64,000 nucleotides of DNA from Nocardia uniformis NBRC 13702 (GTDB lineage: Bacteria; Actinomycetota; Actinomycetes; Mycobacteriales; Mycobacteriaceae). Shown here in pieces: positions 57,415 through 64,000 of the stretch; the first letter of the stretch is position 1, and the number at the start of each line of letters is the position of its first letter. The translations under genes and the position numbers were made by a program. The stretch spans positions 62,001 to 126,000 of the forward strand of contig NZ_BDCE01000006.1 in assembly GCF_001613345.1 (NCBI RefSeq). The letters run 5' to 3'. A model generated the notes under the pieces. It had not been told where the DNA came from. It worked only from the letters and a program-made list of their open reading frames with translations, and searched no databases.

Positions 57415-58833
57415 TCAGACGATCCGGATCAGGATCTCGGAATGCCCGGCGCGGATGACATCCCCGTCGGCCAACTGCCAATCTTGCACCGGCGAGCCGT
57501 TGACCAGCGTTCCATTGGTCGATCCGAGGTCCGACAACATCGCCGTCTGACCGTCCCAGCGCACCTCGATATGACGCCGGGACACCCCGGTGTCCGGCAA
57601 TCGGAAGTGCGCGTCCTGGCCGCGGCCGATGATGTTGGATCCCTCACGCAACTGGTAGGTGCGGCCGCTGCCGTCGTCCAGTTGCAGGGTGGCCGAGTAG
57701 CTGGAACCGGCGTGCGGTGCGGCCGGCGGGGGCTGCTGGCCATAGCCCTGCTGGCCGTAACCGGGCTGCTGCCCGTAGCCCTGCTGGCCGTAACCCTGGT
57801 CGTCCGCGGGCGCGTAGGCGCCCTGGTCGTAGCCGGGGTCGGCGTAGCCCTGCTGGCCGTAGCCGGCCTGCTGTCCGTAAGCCTGGTCCTGCTGTCCGTA
57901 TGCCTGGTCCGGCTGTCCGTATGCCTGATCGGGCTGTCCGTACGCCTGGTCGTAGCCCGGCTGCTGGTAGCCCTGGTCGTAGCCCGGCTGCCCATAGGCC
58001 TGCTGGTCGTATCCGGGCTGCTGCCCATAGGCCTGCTGGTCGTAGCCCGGCTGCTGGTAGCCCTGGTCGGCGTAGCCCTGGTCGTAGCCCGGCTGCCCGT
58101 AGGCCTGCTGGTCGTATCCGGGCTGCTGGCCATAGGCCTGCTCGGGCTGGTAGCCGCCCTGTTGCCCGTAGCCCTGCTGGCCGTAGCCCTGGTCGTATCC
58201 GGCGGCACCGTTCTGGTACTCGCCATAGCCTGCCTGGTCCGCGTAGCCCGGCTGACCCGGCGCGTATTCGTCGCGGTACGCGCCCTGGCCGGGCGCTCCC
58301 GCGGGCGGGGGCGCGTACCCGCGGCTGCGTGGATCGGACTCCGCGGCGTCACGGCTGGGGTCGTAGCCTGAGTTCTGCGTCATGGGGCCAGCTCCTGGTT
58401 GCGGGTGTTCGGGTCGTTGTGGGCGTTCAGGTCCCGGTGCCGGGCCGGTCCGACGGCCCGCGTCCGGATTTACTCGGCCGCGGGTTCTGAACTGTCCGGT
58501 GTGCAGCGTAGGTGATGGCTCGAACGCTACGTGCACTTCACCGTAGGTCTGCCAACCCTGTTCGCGGATGTGGTCCTGAAGATGTTTGGCGAACGCGCGT
58601 GTGGTGAGATCGTGGTCAGCGTCGAGTTGTCGCAGGTCCGACTCGTTGACGGTGATGATGTAACTGTTGGGAGCCAACAGATGCCCACCGTCGAGTTCCT
58701 GAATTTGGTCGGCTGCCTCACGCTGGAGTGCCGCCTCGACTTCCTGGGGTACGACGCTGCCGCCGAAGACGCGCGCGAAGACATCTCCCACAGCCCCCTG
58801 GAGGCGACGCTCGAATCGCGAAACGATGCCCAT
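57415..58833 (-). CDS. fhaA: FHA-domain protein FhaA with DUF3662 domain
   Basis: A 472-residue cytosolic protein. The N-terminal DUF3662 domain (about 1-125, [20 protein letters not shown]) and the C-terminal FHA domain (about 385-472, [34 protein letters not shown]) are joined by a very long linker. The linker, at about 184-372, consists almost wholly of Tyr-Gly-Gln repeats. In mycobacteria the FHA domain binds phosphorylated MviN. ATG 58833 has GGAGGAGGGG upstream. It is probably the first gene of the kinase operon or transcribed separately; 193 bp lie between it and fhaB. Confidence 0.94.
   Translation of the reverse strand: MGIVSRFERRLQGAVGDVFARVFGGSVVPQEVEAALQREAADQIQELDGGHLLAPNSYIITVNESDLRQLDADHDLTTRAFAKHLQDHIREQGWQTYGEVHVAFEPSPTLHTGQFRTRGRVNPDAGRRTGPAPGPERPQRPEHPQPGAGPMTQNSGYDPSRDAAESDPRSRGYAPPPAGAPGQGAYRDEYAPGQPGYADQAGYGEYQNGAAGYDQGYGQQGYGQQGGYQPEQAYGQQPGYDQQAYGQPGYDQGYADQGYQQPGYDQQAYGQQPGYDQQAYGQPGYDQGYQQPGYDQAYGQPDQAYGQPDQAYGQQDQAYGQQAGYGQQGYADPGYDQGAYAPADDQGYGQQGYGQQPGYGQQGYGQQPPPAAPHAGSSYSATLQLDDGSGRTYQLREGSNIIGRGQDAHFRLPDTGVSRRHIEVRWDGQTAMLSDLGSTNGTLVNGSPVQDWQLADGDVIRAGHSEILIRIV
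57730..58280 (-). repeat. degenerate tandem repeats encoding the FhaA Tyr-Gly-Gln linker
   Basis: Short units encoding [16 protein letters not shown], and QAYGQP recur over about 550 bp. Some longer blocks, such as the one encoding [20 protein letters not shown], occur more than once. Confidence 0.9.
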
Positions 58834-59114
58834 CGCCCCTCCTCCCGGGTCATGACGCTTACTCGAGTCTGAGAAGCGTTCCTCGTGTCTCGGCCTGAAG
58901 ACACCGTGGCATGCGCGGTTTGTCTGATACGGCGACACGCAGGTAGGGCGTGTCGCCGTAGAGACACGGTGATTGCATGATATCCACGATCGTCCACACC
59001 TGTAACTCTTGGCGAAGACACCGGGTTCCCGAGCTGCCCAAATCGTGGTATACGGCCGGTCACCAGGCGATTTCGTTTTAGGGCATACCCCGTGATAACT
59101 TTTTTACGTCGCTC

Positions 59115-59200
59115 GGGCGAGTGGCGGAATGGCAGACGCGCTGGCTTCAGGTGCCAGTGTCCGTAAGGACGTGGGGGTTCAAGTCCCCCTTCGCCCACCA
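59115..59200 (+). tRNA. tRNA-Leu (CAG anticodon)
   Basis: An 86-nt tRNA including an encoded CCA. The acceptor stem GGGCGAG pairs with TTCGCCC (one G-T pair), the anticodon arm is CTGGC-TTCAGGT-GCCAG, and the long variable arm TGTCCGTAAGGACG is that of a class II tRNA. Confidence 0.97.
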
Positions 59201-59203
59201 GAA

Positions 59204-59238
59204 CGAAGGCTCGATCCAGATTCGGATCGGGCCTTTCG
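59204..59238 (+). terminator. terminator after tRNA-Leu
   Basis: A near-perfect stem of about 14 bp (CGAAGGCTCGATCC / GGATCGGGCCTTTCG) with a 6-base loop, ending in TTTCGTC. Confidence 0.7.
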
Positions 59239-60150
59239 TCGTATTCGGGCCGCTGTCGCTGCCGGATTGGTCCTGGCCTCGGCCGAATCGGACCGTGTCG
59301 CGGCGGGTGATCGACGGTTGCGTCGGATCGACACCGCGGCCGGGTGCTGTGCCCGCAGACATTCCATTCCGGCAGTGGCGGACTCGTCCGTTGTCGGCCG
59401 GTGTTGACGCGTAGTGCGGCCGACCGTGTGAATCACCGCCGGTATCGGTGGACGCCGCTCGCCGATCCGCCGCTGACCTCGCCGCGCATCCGGCATTCGG
59501 GTGAGGTGTCGCGGCGACGACGGCCGGGATCGTCCGGATTGGGGATTGACCCGAAACCGCAGGTCGCCGCCCGAATGTGACGAAGATCGCAGCGGTGTCG
59601 GAGGTGTCCCGGTAGGGGCGTTGCCGGGTGGCGGCCGATCGGGGCGCAGCGTGTTTCTCGGGGCGAAATTCGATTGCCGAGGAACGGTCTGCGAGGTATC
59701 GATCACCTTTCTTTCGGGTTTTGCTGAACTTGCGTCTGGGCATGACCGCTCTAACCAGACTTTGAGTTTGTTTCTAATCGGGCGAACCGTTGGCAATGGC
59801 CCTTGATTCCAGGGAAACGCCAGATGAACGCGGGTTGTCCGAGTTATGGGTGTGTTTCATCAGTGGTATGGCAAACGTACAAACCGGGTTCACATCACAA
59901 ACCACGTGGAACGGTTTTGGTGATGGCGCGGCGGTTGCCATGCGGGGGTGGCAATCGCGCTCTCGGAAGCCGCGAAAGTCGAAAGCTGGAAATTAGCGAT
60001 CTTGTCGGATTCCACTCGGCCACTGTCCGTTTCGCCTGGTCGGCTTATACACTTGACACGCGTGGTGAGGGTTGCGTCGGCATAACGATTGTGTAGAGTC
60101 GACGGTAACGCTGGCCGCAGCTGAGCTCGACTCGCTGCGGCCAGTGGAAA
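59239..60150. other. gene-poor stretch after tRNA-Leu
   Basis: About 900 bp. Open frames exist on the minus strand, but they are Arg/Pro/Ser-rich with no recognisable domain and look like chance frames in G/C-rich DNA. I see no RNA gene or repeat here. It may be old, decayed DNA next to a tRNA. Confidence 0.5.
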
Positions 60151-61197
60151 TCAATTTCCGGCGGCTACCGCCGAGGTCGAAGCCCCTTTCCGTACAGCCG
60201 CTTCCGGTCCCGTCACGGCCGAGTAGCTCACCATGTGCTCGCTCGCCTCCTCCTCCAGCACCACCCGGCGACCCACGCCGAATACGTAGCCGAGGAAGGC
60301 CAGCTCGGCCAGTGCGCCGACCGCGATACGCAGGGATGCGGGCAGATCGCTCGGCGTCACGAAACCCTCGATCAGACCCGATACCAACAGCACGCCGGTC
60401 AGTCCGACCGCGATGACGGCGGTGGCCCGACCCTGCCGGGCGAGCGCTCGCACCCGGCTCTCCCGGCCCGGGTCGACCAGCGTCCACCCCAGCTTCAGGC
60501 CCGCACCGCCCGCTACGAAAATGGCGGTCAGCTCCAGCATTCCGTGCGGGAGGATGAAGGTGAAGAAAGCGTCCATCCGGTCCGCGTGCGCCATCAGCCC
60601 GGCGCTGATGCCCAGATTGACGGCATTCATAACCAGTACGTACACCGCGGGCAGGATGAGGAATCCGCTGAACAGGGCAATCGCGGCAACCCATGCGTTA
60701 TTGGTCCACACCTGCGCGGCGAAGGCATCGTTCGGGTGTTCCGAGTAGTAGGTCTCGAATGCCCCACCCGGCCCGGTGAGTTCAGGAGCGTGGTCGGGCA
60801 GCCCGAGAGTGCGCCTGGCAGAGGCGAATTCATCGACCCAGACGGCCAGCGCCGTCGCACCCAGCAGGAAGACCGCCGCCACCCCCACCCACCACTTCCA
60901 GGCCCGGTACACCGCCGCCGGGAACCGGTGCGTGAAGAAGCGGGCGATTTCCCGGCCGGTCTCGGGCTGCGCGCTCAGCACCCGTCCGCGTGCCCGGGTC
61001 AGAATCGCCGACAGTCCGGCGATCAGCTCCGGATCGGCCTCCCGGGCCTGGATGCGCGCGAACTGCTGTGAGGTGAGCCGGTAGAGCCGCACCAGCTCAT
61101 CGGTCTCCGCCCCCGTGAGCCGCTGCCGCCGGGTGGCGAGGTAATCGAGCCGATCCCAGGATCGCCGGTGCACGAAGGTGTAAGCGTCCAGATCCAT
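60151..61197 (-). CDS. SpoIIM/DUF95-family membrane protein
   Basis: A 348-residue protein. A cytosolic N-terminal helical part (YTFVHRRSWDRLDYLATRRQ) of about 95 residues precedes roughly five to six membrane helices. The stretch NNAWVAAIALFSGFLILPAVYVLVMNAVNLG followed by ILPHGMLELTAIFVAGGAGLKLG is the SpoIIM/DUF95 signature. ATG 61197 has AGGAGG upstream. It is divergent from the RDD gene, a pairing common in actinobacteria next to DUF58-MoxR. The function is not known. Confidence 0.9.
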   Translation of the reverse strand: MDLDAYTFVHRRSWDRLDYLATRRQRLTGAETDELVRLYRLTSQQFARIQAREADPELIAGLSAILTRARGRVLSAQPETGREIARFFTHRFPAAVYRAWKWWVGVAAVFLLGATALAVWVDEFASARRTLGLPDHAPELTGPGGAFETYYSEHPNDAFAAQVWTNNAWVAAIALFSGFLILPAVYVLVMNAVNLGISAGLMAHADRMDAFFTFILPHGMLELTAIFVAGGAGLKLGWTLVDPGRESRVRALARQGRATAVIAVGLTGVLLVSGLIEGFVTPSDLPASLRIAVGALAELAFLGYVFGVGRRVVLEEEASEHMVSYSAVTGPEAAVRKGASTSAVAAGN

Positions 61198-61463
61198 CGA
61201 ACCTCCTGTGGCACCGGCTGAGGAAATGCTATCGGTCGATCACCTCGGTAGGGTCGGTCGCAGCGCGCCGCCCCCGTTGTTCGTGGCCCACCCGGTCTGG
61301 ACTCAGTGGAGCGGAGACAGCGAAGACCAAGGGTTACCGAGTTGAACGCGCAGTATCGGCACACTCCGGAATGACGAAGGCGGCCAAGCGACATCGCGAC
61401 CTCGATCCCAGTAGGTAAGAGCCGCGGAAACAGGGTCGCGAAGCATAGGCGGAGGATTCAGTC

Positions 61464-62273
61464 ATGGCACTTTTCACCACTGGCGAGGCTGTCGCCGTCG
61501 AGTTGCCGATCGCGCGGATTCCGACTCGGGCCGCGGCGTTTCTGCTCGATCTGATGCTGCAGCTGTCGGTCGGGTTGGCGTTGATCTTTCTCGTCGAGGT
61601 GACATTGGCCGGTGTGGGCGCGGATCCGGCCTGGGAGGATGCGGCGCTGTTGATCACCGTGGTCTCGGTGCTGATCGGGTATCCGGTGGTGTTCGAGACC
61701 CTCACGCGCGGGCGCACGCTCGGCAAGATGGCGCTGGGACTGCGGGTGGTGCGCGGCGACGGCGGGCCGGTCGATCTGCGCCACGCGCTCACCCGTGGGC
61801 TCGGCGGGATCGTGGACTTCTGGGTGCTCGGCACCGGTGTGATCGCGATCGTGGTGTCGCTGTGTTCGCCGAATGCCCGTCGTGTCGGTGACATTCTGGC
61901 GGGCACCGTGGTCGTGCATTCCCAGGCCCGGCTGCCGTCCGTCGGCCTGGCGATACCGCCGCCCTGGCTGGCGGTGTGGGCGCGCCAATTGGATGTGTCG
62001 GGACTGTCCGACGAGCTGGCCCTCTCGGTCCGCCAATACCTGCTGCGTTTTCCGCAGCTGACGCCCGCCGTCCAGCAGCACCTGGGCGTCGTGCTGGTGG
62101 ATGCGGTGTGCACGGAGCTGAAAATCCCTGGCCCGGCGGGTTATCCACCGCTGCACATCCTCGGTGCGGTCCTATCGGAACGGCAGCGCCGCGCGCTGCC
62201 ACCGCCCCCTGTCGCCCCGAATGTGCCACTGTCGCAGGATTCGGTGTACGCACGACCGATGGTGGCACCGTAG
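61464..62273 (+). CDS. RDD-family membrane protein
   Basis: A 269-residue protein. The RDD domain (about 15-155) has the conserved Arg in PTRAAAFLLDLML (RxxxxxxD) and LTRGRTLGKMALGLRVV, with three to four membrane helices. A soluble C-terminal part of about 100 residues follows. ATG 61464 follows GGAGGA. RDD proteins are of unclear transport or structural function. The gene is divergent from the SpoIIM-like gene. Confidence 0.9.
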   Translation: MALFTTGEAVAVELPIARIPTRAAAFLLDLMLQLSVGLALIFLVEVTLAGVGADPAWEDAALLITVVSVLIGYPVVFETLTRGRTLGKMALGLRVVRGDGGPVDLRHALTRGLGGIVDFWVLGTGVIAIVVSLCSPNARRVGDILAGTVVVHSQARLPSVGLAIPPPWLAVWARQLDVSGLSDELALSVRQYLLRFPQLTPAVQQHLGVVLVDAVCTELKIPGPAGYPPLHILGAVLSERQRRALPPPPVAPNVPLSQDSVYARPMVAP

Positions 62274-62299
62274 AACCGACGGCGACCGTGGATCCGATT

Positions 62300-62526
62300 C
62301 GCCCTCGTCATCAGCTCTGACCTCACCCCTGCTGGTCAGATCTGGCCGCACCCCGTCATCAGAGCCGCACCGCCGTCATCAGAACTGGCCCCACCGTCGT
62401 CATCCCGGCGTGCTTTTGGCCGGGATCCACAGACCGTGGGTACTGAAACTCCCCTTGGTGGATTCCCGCCAAAGCCTGCCGGAATCACGACAGACCGGCA
62501 GGCTGCCGAGAACATGCCGGAATGAC
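62300..62526. repeat. REP-like inverted repeat and short tandem CGTCATCAGA motifs
   Basis: From about 62300 to 62400 the motif GTCATCAGA/C recurs three to four times. From 62399 GTCATCCCGGCGTGCTTTTG, followed by CCGGGATCCAC, is mirrored by GTGGATTCCCGCC and ACATGCCGGAATGAC ending at 62526, an imperfect inverted repeat. The gap between the convergent RDD and DUF58 genes has no gene. Confidence 0.7.
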
Positions 62527-62542
62527 AGGCGCCGCCCGGGGT

Positions 62543-63838
62543 CTACAGCGCCCCGGTCTGTTTGAGCTCCAGGTACTCGTCCGCGAGAACTTCCGGAAGG
62601 CGGGCCGGAGATTCGGCTATGACGCGGACTCCGGTGCGGTGCAGGGTTTCTCGGGCAATCGCGTGTTCGGCGACAATATTCTCCGCCGCGGCGGCGGTAT
62701 AGGGGTCCCCGGCGGCGGTGCGGTGGGTGGCCGCGGCCGCTACGTCCGGGTCGGTGACCGAGACAATGAGGACGCGGTGGCGGCGGGTGAGGACCGGGAG
62801 GACGGGAAGCAGGCCCTCCTGCACGGTGGCGGCGTCGAGGTGGGTGAACCAGACGACCAGGCTGCGGCGGCGGGCGCGTTGCAGGGTGGTGCGCATCAGG
62901 CCCAGGTAGTCGGTGTCGACCAGGTTCGGGGTTACCCCGGCGAGAGCGTGCATCAGTTTGTGCTGCAGGCGCTTTCCACCGACGCCGCGTACTTCGGCGC
63001 GGACCTCGCGGTCGTAGGCCAGCAGATCCACCGAGTCGCCAACGGAGGCGGCCAGTCCGCCGAGCAGCAGGGCGGCCTCGATCATGGCGTCGAGGCGGGT
63101 GCCGGCACCGACGCGGCCCGCGCTGACACGGCCGGTATCGAGCAGCATGACGACATGGCGATTGCGTTCCGGACGCCAGGTGCGGACCAGCACGTCATCG
63201 GCGCGGGCGGTGGCGCGCCAGTCGATGGTGCGCACATCGTCGCCGACCACGTATTCGCGGAAGGAATCGAATTCGGTGCCCTGACCGCGAATGGTGGTGG
63301 TGTTGCGGCCCTCCATATGCTGCAGCCGTTTGACTTTCGAGGCGAGCAGTCGTTCGCCACGGAACGGCGGCAGGGCGCGCAGCCGAGCGGGCACCGCGCG
63401 CCGGGTCTGACGTCCCGCCATCCCGAGTGGGCCGAGCAGCCGCAGTGTCACCGGACCGGCGATACGGTCGCCGCGGTAGGCCGGGGTCAGTTCGGTGTGG
63501 AAGCGAATACGGGTATTCGGCGGCAGGCGCAGCTCGTGTGCCCGGTGCCGGGCGTGCGCGCTATCGGGCCAGTCGTCCCAGACCGTCCCGCGCGCGGTGC
63601 GTGAACCCTGGTTCAGCACAGTCAATTCCACCTCGATGGCGCGTCCGGTGCGCACCGTGGTGAGCGGCTGCCGCGAAATGTCGAGCGTCTCCGCGTCGCC
63701 GAGCAGGGCCAGGTCGGTGAGTACCAGCGTCGCCAGTATCGCGGTCGCCAGCAGTACCCCGAGCCAGGATGGCAGCACCAGGGTGACGAAAAGCGCCGCG
63801 ACCGCCGCGACGAGGGCCAACCGGCCGGTAACGACCAT
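62543..63838 (-). CDS. DUF58 protein with two N-terminal membrane helices
   Basis: A 431-residue protein. Two close N-terminal helices (LALVAAVAALFVTLVLPSWL, GVLLATAILATLVLTDLAL) are followed by a beta-rich part and the DUF58 motif region GTEFDSFREYVVGDDVRTIDW. The latter contains the strongly conserved YxxGDDxRxIDW pattern, and a VWA-like fold follows (HVVMLLDTGR). DUF58 proteins work with a MoxR AAA+ ATPase, encoded just upstream. The cellular role is not established. Confidence 0.93.
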   Translation of the reverse strand: MVVTGRLALVAAVAALFVTLVLPSWLGVLLATAILATLVLTDLALLGDAETLDISRQPLTTVRTGRAIEVELTVLNQGSRTARGTVWDDWPDSAHARHRAHELRLPPNTRIRFHTELTPAYRGDRIAGPVTLRLLGPLGMAGRQTRRAVPARLRALPPFRGERLLASKVKRLQHMEGRNTTTIRGQGTEFDSFREYVVGDDVRTIDWRATARADDVLVRTWRPERNRHVVMLLDTGRVSAGRVGAGTRLDAMIEAALLLGGLAASVGDSVDLLAYDREVRAEVRGVGGKRLQHKLMHALAGVTPNLVDTDYLGLMRTTLQRARRRSLVVWFTHLDAATVQEGLLPVLPVLTRRHRVLIVSVTDPDVAAAATHRTAAGDPYTAAAAENIVAEHAIARETLHRTGVRVIAESPARLPEVLADEYLELKQTGAL

Positions 63839-63841
63839 CGC

Positions 63842-64000
63842 CTACACCGGGACTGGAACGGACATCAGCAGCGCTGCCATGACGCCCTCGGCGGTGACGC
63901 CCTCCACCTCGTGTTCGGGCCGCAGCTGCAGGCGATGCCGAAGGACCGCCACCGCAACGGCTTTCACGTCATCGGGCGTGACGTACCCGCGCCCGTTGAG
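63842..64000 (-). CDS. MoxR-family AAA+ ATPase, C-terminal end (cut by window edge)
   Basis: The last 52 residues only: [20 protein letters not shown], then [13 protein letters not shown], ending in VPVPV and a TAG at 63844-63842. This is the C-terminal lid of MoxR ATPases, where the VTPDDV helix is typical. It ends 3 bases before the DUF58 start, so the pair is an operon. Confidence 0.88.
   Translation of the reverse strand, partial: LNGRGYVTPDDVKAVAVAVLRHRLQLRPEHEVEGVTAEGVMAALLMSVPVPV

Noticed and set aside
59147..59796. Two overlapping minus-strand frames after tRNA-Leu
   Set aside because: They run through the tRNA or its terminator, have no domain and are rich in Arg, Pro and Ser. I treat the stretch as non-coding.

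Overview
The window is a high-GC actinobacterial chromosome segment spanning the replication origin. Gene order is that of the Mycobacteriales: murJ-sigM-trxBA-cwlM, parB-parA-rsmG-jag-yidC-yidD-rnpA-rpmH, dnaA-oriC-dnaN-recF-dciA-gyrB-gyrA, then pknB-pknA-pbpA-rodA-pstP-fhaB-fhaA. Class III cyclase, CrgA, FHA-domain proteins and type VII secretion substrates fit Nocardia or a close relative. No 6-phosphogluconate dehydrogenase gene lies between dnaN and recF. Genus-level assignment is an inference from gene order and protein character, not from a database comparison.

Region by region. 1-6.2 kb: end of a MurJ-type protein, an ECF sigma/anti-sigma pair, the thioredoxin system, CwlM and a GNAT-like protein. 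6.2-13.1 kb: segregation and ribosome/membrane genes transcribed toward the left, with several parS-like sites. 13.1-26.1 kb: dnaA, oriC, dnaN, recF, dciA, gyrB, gyrA and a DUF3566 membrane protein. Two places here (6.18-6.50 kb and 19.02-19.34 kb) carry copies of a 124-bp repeat that abuts or overlaps gene ends.

26.2-32.5 kb: tRNA-Ile, a DLW-39 micro-gene and tRNA-Ala. The 3' part of tRNA-Ala is duplicated exactly (35 bp) at 32451-32485. The 5.9 kb between the copies is an island with an AbiE-like nucleotidyltransferase pair, a decayed toxin-antitoxin pair, a small HTH/resolvase-like pair and a small protein-DUF6879-HTH/DUF5753 operon. It contains no visible integrase.

32.5-43.0 kb: a frameshifted ECF41-type sigma gene with a flavin oxidoreductase, an adenylate cyclase, a DrrAB exporter, a short CwsA-like protein, cyclophilin, rhomboid protease, a PH-domain protein, CrgA, a TrpG/PabA amidotransferase and a split RibD-like pair. 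43.0-45.6 kb: a second, partly ruined version of the DUF6879/DUF5753 cassette with fragments of several island genes and a broken second copy of DLW-39. 45.8-48.5 kb: a four-gene type VII secretion-related operon.

48.8-58.8 kb: the cell-wall kinase operon, whose genes mostly overlap by a few bases. PknB, PstP, FhaA, CwlM and MurJ are parts of one phosphorylation circuit that couples growth to peptidoglycan synthesis, so both edges of the window hold pieces of the same system. 59.1-64 kb: tRNA-Leu, a SpoIIM-like/RDD divergent pair and a DUF58-MoxR pair cut by the window edge.
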